Shown here: positions 45,491 to 56,113 of the stretch, piece after piece | Layout: every line of letters starts with the position of its first letter | Numbering within the stretch: position 1 is the first letter of the stretch | DNA from: Aselliscus stoliczkanus | Taxonomy: Eukaryota > Chordata > Mammalia > Chiroptera > Hipposideridae | Direction of reading: 5' to 3' | Length of the DNA: 64,000 nt | Assembly (NCBI GenBank): GCA_033961575.1 | Contig: CM066734.1 | Coordinates: 86,326,501-86,390,500 of the forward strand | Translations under genes and position numbers: made by a program | The notes under the pieces: generated by a model | Told to the model about the DNA's origin: nothing | The model's database searches: none | The model's input: the letters and a program-made list of their open reading frames with translations, nothing else

Positions 45491-47132
45491 ACAGCAACTC
45501 TGATTTATGTACAGCAGGAACTGAAAATAAATAATCCTGTGAAGTATTTACTGGCAAGAGTTTAGCACAAAACAGCTATGCCTTGGCTTTGATGAAATTT
45601 TCACTACTAGGGCGATTGGTTGATCTTCATGGCCACCAGATGTCAGTCTAAAACAGAGCAAACTGAACTAAACCTACATGGGAAAAGGGAAATCCACTCT
45701 TACCCTATATACTTGGCTACCCTGTATTCTCCTTAGATTGCGAGGGAGATTGGGCCTTATCAAATAAACAAACAAACAAAAAAGAATATCATCAATTAGA
45801 TCAATCACAAGGACATTGTGCTGGATCAGACGTCTTTCAGTGGACCTCAGGCTTGGGCCACTAATCTGTTTTGCTTTGTATTTTACTAAAATCTTCACTT
45901 ACTGGCTTTAGAGCTGAATCTTTTCAAAATCAAAGGTACTGGTTTCCTTGGAAGCAGCCAAACATTTTATGCCCATGCATGGACTTGTTCAACTAGCTCC
46001 CAATGAGACAAAGTCTCCTGGCATGAAGTGAAATGCTTTAATTAGACATCTTTGAGTTTTTCTATTTAGTAGCTAGACAGGGAGTGTCACCAAACAAGGA
46101 ACAATGGCCCTATGAGATACCCTTCCAAGCTGACTGTGGAGGGTTGTCATTTAGACTTTGTGACCTCCTTGTTTCCTTTTCCTGTCCTCATTCTAATGCA
46201 TTTGGAGTTACCAAAGATATCCTATTAGCTTGGTACACACAGAAAGCACACTATATCTAACACAGTGATGCCACAGCTGGCATCAGCCAAATGTAGTTAG
46301 AGATTCTAGTCAATGTATTAGCGCAGCTATTTAAGCAAAAGATGCAGAAAAAGAAACACAAGAGCGCCTTCCACTTGTGCCAATATCATAAAAATGAACC
46401 AAGGCTTTAGTCTAAAATATACTCAGGAAATTAAAAGGATTTATCATCAATATTGGCGCTTTTATCAGAAAAGCATCAACAATACGCACAAAGAATGAGT
46501 GGCCACCTATTGGAGGATAAAGATACTCACATCTGTTGAGTAATAAAGCTTCATGTAAGGAAAAGAGGAAAAAAATAAGGATATAGGAAAAGTCCTAAAT
46601 CTATATTCAAGTAATTAAATTGTACAGAATTAGATATACATTAAGCCTGAGTCTTTTAGTTGACAATTGGGTAATACGGCTGGCAGAAAAAAATAAGTGA
46701 ATCTTATCTTAGCCTTCATTTATAGAAATGCATTGAGTGTCCCTTAAAGGAAATTTGTACCTCATTAACCAGAACACATGGGGAGTGTTTTGCTCAGTTC
46801 AGAGGAGAGATGACAAACTGGACTCCATCTACAGGGGAGAGAACAGAATCATTAGTCTCAAAAGCATATCTTTTCAGCAAAGAATGAAAGTTTTCCTGAA
46901 GAAACTTAGGTAACAATATGATATAATTCTCTTCCAATATTGAATGACTGTCATATTAAAAAGGCAATGAAATTCATCATATCCTCTCAAGTTCACAGAA
47001 CTAGAATCCATGAGTGAAAGTCACAGGGGGATCAATCTGAGGACAAAGTCAGCTTCTACAGCTCTACAGTCTGTGCTGTACAAACTCGTGCTCATTGACA
47101 CAATGAGGTGGGGCCAACAGTCTCACTGAATT
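45491..47132. other. Unrecognised DNA, repeat-poor
   Basis: About 1.6 kb. A CAAACAAACAAAC run lies near 45768. No gene or named repeat. Confidence 0.4.
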
Positions 47133-47140
47133 CATTTTTA

Positions 47141-47145
<5 letters not shown>

Positions 47146-47174
<29 letters not shown>

Positions 47175-47261
47175 CTGAGCCATCCTGCCACCTGTTGGCA
47201 GCTCAACGACAACTCAGCTCGGGCTGGCATCAAACCACCGTTGCTCAGAGCTCAGTTCGCA

Positions 47262-47263
<2 letters not shown>
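47146..47263 (-). mobile_element. SINE type B, 5'-truncated, half of a SINE dimer
   Basis: A long T run (tail of the minus-strand copy), then 'TAGCTGAGCCATCCTGCCAC' and 'GTTGCTCAGAGCTCAGTTCG', ending at CACTC. The first 40-odd bases of type B are missing. Directly beyond is a type A SINE. One 13 bp duplication, CATTTTTATCTTT, flanks the pair (47133-47145 and 47387-47399). Confidence 0.9.
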
Positions 47264-47299
<36 letters not shown>

Positions 47300-47386
47300 A
47301 GTGTCACTGGCCCTCATATGTGGGACCGAACCGGGGCCGCTGGCTTCCCAGGCCAGCGCTTAACCACCGCGCCACTCGGCCGGCCC
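47264..47386 (-). mobile_element. SINE type A, other half of the SINE dimer
   Basis: Starts with a T run of about 29 and GAGGGCAGTGTCACTGGCCC, ends GCCACTCGGCCGGCCCC, a complete type A copy in reverse. It has no duplication of its own next to the type B half; the only TSD is the outer one shared with 47146-47263. Confidence 0.92.
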
Positions 47387-47590
47387 CATTTTTATCTTTG
47401 AATAAAGTTGCCAACAGTGCAGCAAGCCACATACCCACAGTATGAACAGCCCAGGAGTGGCATCATGATAACTGTTCCTCAAATGGCTGCCTCCAGTTTT
47501 TCAAGGCTTGCACATTCCTACAAGGAGTACCTGTTTCTAATCCCCACAAAGGCACACTGTGTCAAGGCCATGTTTAAAAATTATCATGAG

Positions 47591-47692
47591 GGGCCGGCTG
47601 AGTGGCGCTGTGGTTAAGTACTGGCTTGGGAAGCCAGCGGTCCCGGTTCGGTCCCACATATGAGGGCCAGTGACACTGCCCTCAAAAAAAAA
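47591..47692 (+). mobile_element. SINE type A with perfect 15 bp TSD
   Basis: Duplication AAAAATTATCATGAG at 47576-47590 and 47693-47707. The body runs from GGGCCGGCTGAGTGGCGCTG to ACTGCCCTC plus a tail of about a dozen A. It holds the arm CTGGCTTGGGAAGCCAG (5 bp stem, 7-base loop). Confidence 0.95.
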
Positions 47693-47707
47693 AAAAATTA
47701 TCATGAG

Positions 47708-47943
47708 ATCCAACCAACAATGCAAGGGCTGCCTGAAATGCAATGAGCTCATGAAAGTCTTTAACAGCCTGAATGATAATTTTAGCAAGAATATTATACA
47801 ATGGATTTCTAAATCAAAGGGAAGCTGATCCCTAAAGGTCCTTCCAACTCTAAGAATCTGTAAGTCCTTAAAAAGCAGAACAGAAACCAACCAAGAATTA
47901 CACATATAAGTTGTCACATCCAAGGGAAGCGTTTTACAATGAA
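47708..47943. other. Unrecognised DNA
   Basis: No feature seen. Confidence 0.4.
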
Positions 47944-48095
47944 GTTTTTTTATTATTAGTTACAGATGTACAAAACAATGCAATAGTTATCCTTTTCGCC
48001 CCTTACAAAGTGGCTCCCCTCTCCCCCCATTTATTGCCCCCCACCCCCAATATCATACATATCTATTACGACTCCAATGACTCCATCCCCTCACT
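47944..48095 (-). mobile_element. L1 3' UTR end, antisense half of a 5'-inverted insertion
   Basis: A T run, then 'TTAGTTACAGATGTACAAAA' and 'CAATGCAATAGTTATCCTTT', the reverse of the L1 3' end at 17.6 kb. It meets a sense L1 piece at about 48095. This is a twin-priming inversion in a minus-strand insertion. Confidence 0.85.
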
Positions 48096-48305
48096 ATACT
48101 CTCACTTATATGTGGAATCTAGAGAAATGAATAAACGAGCAATGTAAACAGAAATAGTCTCAGAAACACAAAGAAAAAACTGATGAGGGCTAGATGGGAT
48201 GGGGATGGGCATGAGGGAGAAGGGAAAGGGATGAGGCAACATAAACTGGTAACTACAATATTACCGCAGGGATAGAAGAGACAGTTTGGGGAATACAATG
48301 AATTT
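48096..48305 (+). mobile_element. L1 ORF2 end and 3' UTR, inverted half
   Basis: 'CTCACTTATATGTGGAATCT' is the end of ORF2; then come 'TAAACGAGCAATGTAAACAG', a G-rich tract (48185-48235) and 'CCGCAGGGATAGAAGAGACA'. TACAATGAA occurs at both outer ends (47935-47943, 48294-48302), a possible 9 bp TSD, though the right one might be L1 sequence. Confidence 0.85.
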
Positions 48306-48573
48306 TAAGAAAACAACTGTTGTGAGAATACCATTAGTGCATGGGCTTGGGTAAAGATACCATATCCTTGAATTTCTAAAGCAGAACTAAAGCCTAAGTC
48401 AGTACTTTCAGGAGTGAGGATGAGGACAGGGGATTCATGCAGCTTTGATGCCCGAGGAAGGAAGGAACATGCTGAGGTCAAGTAGAATCAGGTTTTAAAA
48501 GTCAAGAAGGAAAGAGGACACACTGAGCCATCTCTACAATGTGACTTGGAACACTGGGAAAAATCCTACATAT
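48306..48573. other. Unrecognised DNA
   Basis: No feature seen. Confidence 0.4.
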
Positions 48574-48588
48574 AAAAAAAGCACCTCT

Positions 48589-48691
48589 GGGGCCGGCCAA
48601 GTGGCGTGGTGGTTAGGCGCTGGCTTCGGAAGCCAGCGGCCCCAGTTCGGGTTCCACATATGAGGGCCAGTGACACTGTCCTCAAAAAAAA
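48589..48691 (+). mobile_element. SINE type A with 15 bp TSD (one mismatch)
   Basis: Duplication AAAAAAAGCACCTCT (48574-48588) and AAAAAAAGTACCTCT (48692-48706). The body GGGCCGGCCAAGTGGCGTGG to ACTGTCCTC plus A tail. The arm reads CTGGCTTCGGAAGCCAG, again a 5 bp stem. Confidence 0.95.
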
Positions 48692-48779
48692 AAAAAAAGT
48701 ACCTCTCTAAACAGCCATTGGATGCCGAATTTCAATAAATTGAAGCTTTTAAGAAGAGGATCACTCTGTTCATACTGGA

Positions 48780-49295
48780 ACTTTTTTTAAAATTCTTTTT
48801 GTCATGATTGTGCACTTTCCTGGTTCTCCAGTAGCTGTTCTTGACCTCTTTCCTGAGCTCCTATTTCTCTGGATTCCTTAACACTGATATCCCACTAAGT
48901 TCCATCTTGTGTTGCTAGCTCTTCCTCCTCCCTACCCAGTCCCTGGTGAACAAAGCTGTTCCCAGGTGTTACTACCTGAAGGGCAGTCACTTCCCAAACG
49001 TAAATCTGCAGGTGAGGCTGATATAAACAAAGTGCACATTTTCCTCCCGCTACACTGCCTGCTCTTCTTTCTGTAGTGGCCATTTCCATCAAGGGCACCA
49101 GAATTCAACCAACTGCTCAAGCCAGAAACACAAACCTATCTTGATTTCCCTCCACCTCTCTCATCCATAATATCCGTAATCACCAAGTTCCAGTAATTCT
49201 AGTTGCATCTTTTCTTCCCGACTTTTATCCAGTTGCCTCTGTGCTATCTCAAGCCTCATTGCTTCAAGCCTGGACTATAGCAATAGCTTCCTATC
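48780..49295 (+). repeat. L2 LINE, sense, first piece
   Basis: 'CTATCTTGATTTCCCTCCAC' and 'GCCTGGACTATAGCAATAGC' are L2. It is interrupted by an LTR at about 49296 and by a second LTR further on. Confidence 0.65.
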
Positions 49296-49825
49296 TGTGG
49301 TGGTTTTAAAATATGCCCACAAATTCCTTCCCCTCCTCCTTCTAAAAGATAAAACCCAATTACACTGCCTTTGAATGTAGACTGGACTTGGTGACTCATT
49401 TCTATTGAATAGAGAACGGTCATTAAATCATCATTATTATTCGTTAGTAATGATGATTCTTAGATCCCTGCTTCTAGTGGAAGTCAGCTGTCAGGACATG
49501 AAAACCTTCAAGCCGATCCTATGAATTGGCCCAAGAGGCATGGAACTGAAGCCTCTGGCCAGTAGTTGGCAAGGACCTGAGGCCTCCTGATAGACCACAT
49601 GCGTCTTCTTGGAGATGGTCCCCCCACCCCCAGTCAAAGTTTCAGGTAACCCCAGCCCCAGCCACATTCTGACTACAATCTCTTGAAATACTCTGAACTG
49701 GACCCATTCAACTAAGCTGCTCATGAATTTTTGACCCACAAAATCTATGAGATAACAAATGTTTGTTATTTTAAGTCACTAAGTGTTAGGGGTAATTTGC
49801 AATGATGTAATAGGCAACTACTACA
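49296..49825 (+). mobile_element. MaLR-type solo LTR inside L2
   Basis: 'GATAACAAATGTTTGTTATT' and 'TTAAGTCACTAAGTGTTAGG' are at the 3' end, the usual end of MaLR-like LTRs; the 5' part has 'TGTAGACTGGACTTGGTGAC'. No genes. L2-like sequence lies on both sides. Confidence 0.65.
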
Positions 49826-50091
49826 TGATCTATCTCCTTAACACATCTCAAATTCATCCACTTTTCTCTGTCTTCACAGACAATCCCCTTACCAAACCAT
49901 AATCACCACCATGGCAGCAGCAGTGGGCCCCCAGCTAGGCTCCCCATATTCACTTTTAACCCCTTCCATTCAATTCACTGAAACCTGAGTGATCATTTGA
50001 AAGCGTAAATCTGATCCCACCCATTCCTTATTTACACTGAAGGTGGCTCCCCATTCCTCCTAGTACAGAGTTTGAAATATTTAACCAGGTC
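49826..50091 (+). repeat. L2 LINE, sense, second piece
   Basis: 'AGCGTAAATCTGATCCCACC', 'GTGGCTCCCCATTCCTCCTA' and 'GTACAGAGTTTGAAATATTT' are L2. It stops at the TTAT that borders the LTR and continues at 51304. Confidence 0.75.
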
Positions 50092-50095
50092 TTAT

Positions 50096-51303
50096 TGTTG
50101 TCGGAGAGTGATCCTTTCTCGGCACAAAGTCCAGGTCCTTGACAACTCGAGCAAAGAATTGAACGAGATACCCGAGTAAAGCAGTAGAATAAGTAGTTTA
50201 TTAGAAAAGATAGTACACTTAGAAATAAAAGTAGACCTGTGTACTAGAGGATGGCTCAAGGTCCCATTTCCAAAGAGTGTGGAGGGGGCACATGCAAAGG
50301 GGAGGCTCAAAGGGAAGAAGTAAAAAGGAGCAGGGAAAAAGCAGCAGCAGAAGCAGCGCCCGCAACAGCAGTAGCAGTAGCAGCCCTGGGCTTCCCTCCC
50401 AGGACTTGGGGTTTTTATCCTTTTTCTCCAGGATGGGCTGTTCTTTCTGGGCATAGGACCACTTGATTGGCACCTATGGTTAACAAGAGGTACTATGTAG
50501 GTGTAGGTGACTGGTCTATCTAGTTGGATATTTTGTGTCCACTTGCTCTTCCTGCAGGGGTAGGTAATTACAATACAAAGGGGAGTTTTGGGTGGAGAGG
50601 GGAAATGCCTCAGGCGGTTGCACTCTGTGGATGTGTAGGAATGCAGAGACCCAATGCCTGCCTCTAACTGCCTGCCTAGTTTTCCTTGAAGACGTGATCC
50701 CCATAAAATCTCTGGGAAGCTGAGGGACAGGGGTCTCTTCTGTGTCTGCTTCCTGCTGGGCAAGGGCGTAGAGCTGTCCCTGCCTATTGGGGGTTCACGG
50801 AACTCTCACCCTAGCTGGTCTCAGATGAGAGGAAGGGGTCTCAAGCTCCACTTGTAAGACCGCGTTGGCTTCTTTGTTTGTTGGGGTATCCCCTGCATCC
50901 TCAAGGCTCCTGAATGAGGACAAAAATATAGATCTGTTAGTTCTTATGAAACTTGTGGCTATTCAGTCCATCACTCAGGTGGCATCAGCTGTCTGGACAC
51001 AGAATGGGTTTGACTTTTAGCTTCCTGGCCTGGGGGATATTAGGAAGTCTCTGGCTTTCAAATAGTTATCTGAAGCAGGGGTAGGAGACTTCTATTGTTT
51101 CAGATGCAGAAAGTGATTTACAAAGCAATTAAGAAGCAAGGGGGAATCTTCTGTCCAAGATTCACAAACTAGTTAGAAAAGCAATCAAAGCCCAAGAGCT
51201 AAGAAACTAAAGAACTAGGGAGGAGACTTAACATTTTTATAAAAAAGGAAACATTAAAGTTTTTCAGTGGTGGGAGTTTGTGCTGCTCAGTTGGCCAGTA
51301 ACA
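50096..51303 (-). mobile_element. 1.2 kb solo LTR (class I ERV-like), antisense, 4 bp TSD
   Basis: Plus strand starts TGTTGTCGGAGAG and ends CAGTAACA, so in sense it runs TGTTACTGG...CTCCGACAACA. TTAT flanks it (50092-50095, 51304-51307). An L2 is cut exactly at these points and resumes, which fixes both borders. In sense, a GATAAAAA box (50412-50419) lies about 210 bases before an AATAAA (50197-50202), then about 100 bases of U5. No primer-binding site or polypurine tract flanks it, so it is a solo LTR left by recombination. A GCA-rich tract (50338-50385) lies within. The family is unknown to me; a 223-residue frame across it is accidental. Confidence 0.8.
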
Positions 51304-51369
51304 TTATGGGACCTGGCTCTTACCTACATCTCCAGCCTCCCTGGCTACCACTCTCCACCCAAAGAACAT
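51304..51369 (+). repeat. L2 LINE, sense, third piece
   Basis: 'TTACCTACATCTCCAGCCTC' continues the L2 from before the LTR. Confidence 0.7.
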
Positions 51370-51775
51370 GCCAGGTATTTCCTACTTCATGACTTTATTA
51401 CTTTGACAGAGTGACCTAAATGACAGAATTCTATTTTCTCACATTCTGGAGACTAGAAGTCCAAGATCAAGGTGTCCATAAGGTTGATTTCTCCTCCAGT
51501 TTCTCTCATTGTCTTGCAGATTGTCATCTTCTTACTGTGTCCTCACAGGGTTTTTTCTCTGTATACTGTTACCCCTAGTGTCTCTGTGTATGACCAAATT
51601 GGCTCTTCGTATAAAAACACCAGTCACATTGGATTAGCACTCACCCTAATAGCCTCATTTTAACTCATTCATCTCTAAATACCTCATCTCCAAATACAGT
51701 CACATTCTGAGGTCCTGGAGGTTAGAGCTTTAATATATGAATTGGGAGTGAGGGCCATTCAACCCATAACAACCA
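51370..51775 (-). mobile_element. MaLR (MLT1-like) LTR, antisense
   Basis: 'CTGGAGACTAGAAGTCCAAG', 'ATCAAGGTGTCCATAAGGTT', 'CACATTGGATTAGCACTCAC', 'CAAATACAGTCACATTCTGA' and a right end 'CATTCAACCCATAACA' are typical. No genes. Confidence 0.8.
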
Positions 51776-53336
51776 CCTTCACTCTTGCAGTACTTCTGAT
51801 GGAAGCAGCTTTGCTACAAAGGGCAGAGAATAAGGATGCAGAGTGCTTGGTGAGGAGGCGGGATGCCTGGGGCAAGACAGGGGAAGAAACACCCACAAGA
51901 GGAGAAATGGAGATTAATAGACCTCAGGTAAATACCGCCTGCCTCACTGGTTTGCTAAAAAGAATTTATTCAAGCATCGACAGTTTCTGCCTTCCATTGC
52001 AGAAAAGGGTTGAAGAAAGAATGTCGTCACAGTGTCATGGGCAAATGAAACTTTAGAACATAAAACATACAGAGAAGCAGCCTCTTCTGCCAAGACAGAT
52101 TACAGCACAAAGGTCAGTGTGTGCACTATGTGGCCATAAACCTGAGAAAAGATGCACAAAATGCCATACAAAATACAAAAACACACACTCTCGTGGCCAG
52201 TATCAAAGTCAAACTGGCTTTGATGAAGTATACCTGCCATAAATGAGTTAGGAAGGTAGATAGAAGACTTTTGCACACTTCCAAAAAGAGAATATAAATG
52301 TAATTGGATGCTAATGAGATTTTAATAAATATATACATACATACATGTAATATCGTGTTTCAGAAGTATTCCTCACCTCTTTTAAACTGCTGGTATTATG
52401 AACAAAAAACAAATCAAATATGTGTGCTTGCTCAGGTATAAACACAAACCGAGTCCTTTTATTTACTGATCTGGAGTGACAAACACCATTCAGCTAATGA
52501 AAATAAATGCATGTAATTATTCTCACTAGTAGCAAAGAATTAAAAGTTTCTCAGTGTAATTTCCCTAGCCTTTATTCCAAGCTTTCAGTGAATGGCCTCC
52601 AGTATATCAGACTTTTGAAGCATGAAGTTTTAGTAGTGCAGACCTGAATTTGACACTTTCCAACTGACTTGCCATTACACATTGTATAAAAAGTTGCTAT
52701 TACATAGATTCTCATTGGAGGTATTTGTAAAACTTCCACCTTGTTCATAGCAGAGATGGGCAGCCATCCATTCTGCCTTTGGGATAAATCCAGGACTGGA
52801 AGCATAGCTGCTGCTTTATGCCTTTCTGGGTAGTTTTTTACAATTGTCTCTATCCTCTTATATTTTTATGGTGTGAAACCAAATGGAATATCTGGGTTAT
52901 TTTCAGGAGTATCAAAGATATAGTATGAATTTGAAGGTTAGAATAAAATGGAATTAAAATTCCAGAAGTGGAACAATTATACAACACAATAAGATCATAG
53001 GTATGCCCACAGATGTGTAGATAAAAATTATTGAAGCAAAAGGTATCAGAAACTTTGAAGCCAGGTTGGTAGATTATTAAAAGCCATGGATCCTGAAGTC
53101 ACCCATGATGGTGAGTTGAGGAGATACCATGGAAAGACTGAGACCACAAAGAAAGACCAGGAATGAGCAGACCTGAATGACACCAAGGGAGGTGATAAAA
53201 TCTGAGAGTAGAAGCATCAACGGAGGAAAGAATTTTGTTTGAATGATGAAAAGTAATGGTTTAGAAGGGCTTATATTAGTCTGATAATTGAACAATTCAA
53301 ATATCATCTCAAGGCTCCATGGCAGATGAATTATGG
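51776..53336. other. Mostly unrecognised DNA
   Basis: 1.6 kb. The end (about 53080-53250) has a faint antisense L2 look ('AAAAGCCATGGATCCTGAAG'). No gene. Confidence 0.4.
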
Positions 53337-53353
53337 CAAATAGAACCCATTTA

Positions 53354-53541
53354 CTTTATTTTTTTTATTTTTTATTTTTTATTTTTTATTAGTTTCAGAT
53401 GTACAAAACAATGCAATAGTTATGCTTTTCACCCTCACAAAGTGACAACCCTCCTCCCCTAATCCACTTCCCCCACCCCCGATATCATACATATCTATCA
53501 CAATTCCATTGACTCCACTCCCTACACTGTACTTCACATCC

Positions 53542-53586
<45 letters not shown>

Positions 53587-53788
53587 TAGTTGACATATAA
53601 TATTATTCAATGGCAGCTTCAGATGTACAGTGCAGTGCTCCAGACCTCTACACTGTCCTTGAAGTGGTCTCCCTAAAAAGACATGAGACCATCAGGCCCC
53701 CTAAAAATATTTATAACATTATTGATTATATTCCCCAAGCTGTCTTTCCTATCCCTGTGGCAATATTGAAGTTACCAATTTATGTTGA
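53354..53788 (-). mobile_element. 5'-truncated L1 3' end, antisense, with TSD
   Basis: Duplication CAAATAGAACCCATTTA (53337-53353) and CAAATAGAGCCCATTTA (53789-53805), one mismatch. The left side is T-rich (TTTTATTTTT repeats), then 'TTAGTTTCAGATGTACAAAA' as in the L1 3' end in reverse. An (AT)n run of about 17 units (53548-53582) lies inside. Only the 3' UTR was copied. Confidence 0.9.
53548..53582. repeat. (AT)n microsatellite inside L1 3' UTR
   Basis: About seventeen AT units. Confidence 0.95.
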
Positions 53789-53805
53789 CAAATAGAGCCC
53801 ATTTA

Positions 53806-54130
53806 ACTCAAGAAAAATCACATAGGTAAAACAGTGAATTTGAACTTGGATGATACATACACCTTAAAATATTATTCAAATAATTAATGCCAAATAAAAT
53901 GTAGGAGCTTAAATTATCTGAGTGAGTCCCAAATTTGGAAGGGTTTATATAGCCATTTAGTTGAATCTCACACCAGTGCAGGGGTACTTGTCCTTGAGTT
54001 TTCATCTCAAGTTGAAGGTATATCCCTGGCCTGAGTTTTCCTTGATTATGTGACTGTGTGTTAGAGAACAGAGTAAGAGAAAGAATGGTTGATAACACAT
54101 TGTTCCAAATATGTTGATTCCACAGATTAT
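53806..54130. other. Unrecognised DNA
   Basis: No feature seen. Confidence 0.4.
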
Positions 54131-54255
54131 TTTTAGTTTTATTTATTTATATATTTTTTGAGGGCAGTGTCACTGGCCCTCATATGTGGGACCTGAACCG
54201 GGGCCACTGGCTTCCCAAGCCAGCGCTTAACCACCGTGCCACTCAGCCGGCCCTG
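54131..54255 (-). mobile_element. SINE type A, antisense
   Basis: T-rich start, 'GAGGGCAGTGTCACTGGCCC', 'CTGGCTTCCCAAGCCAG' and 'GCCACTCAGCCGGCCC' at 54240-54255. No clean TSD. A type B copy follows after about 14 unrelated bases. Confidence 0.9.
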
Positions 54256-54264
54256 ATACAATCT

Positions 54265-54424
54265 ACATTTTTTTTTTTCTTTTTTTGTTAGCTGAGCCAT
54301 CCTGCTACCTGTTGGCAGCTTAGTGGCAGCTCAGCTTGGGCTGGGCATCAAACTGCTGTTGCTCAGAGCTCAGCTTGCACTCTTGAGTGAGCTCTTAACC
54401 AACTGAGCCACTCGGCCAGCCCTT
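54265..54424 (-). mobile_element. SINE type B, antisense, full length
   Basis: T-rich start, 'AGCTGAGCCATCCTGCTACC', 'GAGCTCTTAACCAACTGAGC' and end 'CCACTCGGCCAGCCC'. More diverged than the copy at 31.2 kb. It shows the complete 5' half that the dimer at 47.1 kb lacks. Confidence 0.9.
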
Positions 54425-55676
54425 TATTTTTAAATATACCCAATGTAAACTGTCATTTTTCCTTCAGATTCCAGTACAAGGGGAACTCTTTCCAAAGAAA
54501 GAGCTCTTGTAACTACACATATATACTTGACACATAGCATTCAGAATGTCTCAGAAAATAGGTTAGAATGACATATAGCTAGCATTCCATAATTTGGAAA
54601 AGGTATTAATAACTATATGTTTATTACACATCATTTCACTCCTTAATTGTTTGAAATATTACCAGGAGAAAAAGAAAGTAAAAAAAAAGTTACATCTCCA
54701 AAGTGAGACTTAATTCCTTGCTGTGCTCTCTGGCCTTTCAGAAATCTGCCAGACTCAGAACTGTAAAGGATAACATTCTCTTTACATTGGGGAAAGCTAC
54801 TGACTTATAACTAAATCTGACCTTACAAAGTATATCACTATCTTTTCCCCATCTCCTTCTTTTATGAGAAACAAGGATGTGGGGTGGGGGAACTTAAAAG
54901 CAAAATGATCTGCAAAGTGTTCACTGCTGGGAGGAGAGACCTCTCTGGATTTGGCAATTTGTCACCCTGACATTTACTGTCTGATGAGCACCAGCTCGCT
55001 AAGTTTTGCAGAGAGCTGGACTGAGTGTAACAGGCCTCTCTGGCTATTAGCTGGATAGCTCATAAGCACAGGTATTTGTTTGAACTGGGTGTTTTGAAGA
55101 GTGAAAAATAAGGTTCTGATTAAATGAATGCAAATCATGTAGTACAAATGAATACCTGAGACTATAATTACCTCCTTTTTTATTAAATAAGAAATGTTCC
55201 CATGAAAGTCTCCCAGAAAAGTCTGACTCCCTTGAAGTATAGAGGGTTAATGTAGGAAGGTAAATAACTCTGTTCATAGACAGGAATCAGTCTCTGCAAA
55301 AAGTACATTTTACTTTTCTGGGGTCCAAACAATTAAATTTTCCCAGAGGTGATATTTTTCAGAAATACATATGTCTCAAATGAAGTAAAGCAGCTGAGAT
55401 ATACAAAGTAGTATAACTTTACTTTTCTATACCTGAACTTGGCTTACCTGCCCCAATTTTCATTGCAAACAGAAATACTTAATGACACCATTTAAAGATA
55501 GCTGAATTCTTGTGGTTTACTACTCATGCTATTTTGGTTTATTTCTCTTCAGTTCATGTTTTTCCCCCACCCTTACTCTCTGACGGGCACCTGGATTTCA
55601 GGAAGTTTATGTAGCCTCCCAGCCCCAGTTGGTGGGTAGGTGGAGTGCATTGGGTTTTTATGCTTTCCTCAATCTT
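54425..55676. other. Unrecognised DNA
   Basis: 1.25 kb without gene or named repeat. Confidence 0.4.
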
Positions 55677-56113
55677 ATTAAAGAAAAACTTACTCTGACA
55701 CTTGTTAATGTTAAGAAAGACTTTATTCAACACTACTGCAATAGGGGTTTGTAATAGGTGAGAGAGATTGGGCTCAATTCGGAATCCGGCAAGGTCATGT
55801 GGGGATTTATAGCCAAGGACAAGGTAACAGAGTTATGGAGGGGAAATTACCAAGGGGAGACATCAAGGGTAGGGGGAATTCTTGTTAAATGGACCTAACA
55901 GGATTTTTGCTAAAGGTAGGCCAAGGATTTACAAATCAAAGGCAGAGGATGAGGAACTTAGTCAGGAATCATGGGGTGAGGAGATGACTTGGAAGGGCTT
56001 TTTGCTAAGACTGGGCTGGGAAGGCCCAAAACAGGTCAGTACAGAGGTCGAGGCCAACTAGAAAGAGGGCTCAAAGGAGCCTAACTAAAGTTTGGTCAAT
56101 GAAAGTCTTGTCA
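55677..56113 (-). mobile_element. Class I-like ERV LTR, antisense
   Basis: In sense (minus) it begins near 56113 with TGACAAGACTTTC, has 'CTTGGCTATAAATCCCCAC' (TATA box about 55805-55811) and AATAAA (complement of 55722-55727), then 'AACAAGTGTCAGAG'. These landmarks recur in the LTR at 62066-62534. It has no flanking viral genes and no clear TSD. Confidence 0.65.

Noticed and set aside
50092..50763. 223-residue minus-strand open frame
   Set aside because: It lies inside the solo LTR, spans the GCA-rich tract and matches no protein family; LTR structure explains the region better.
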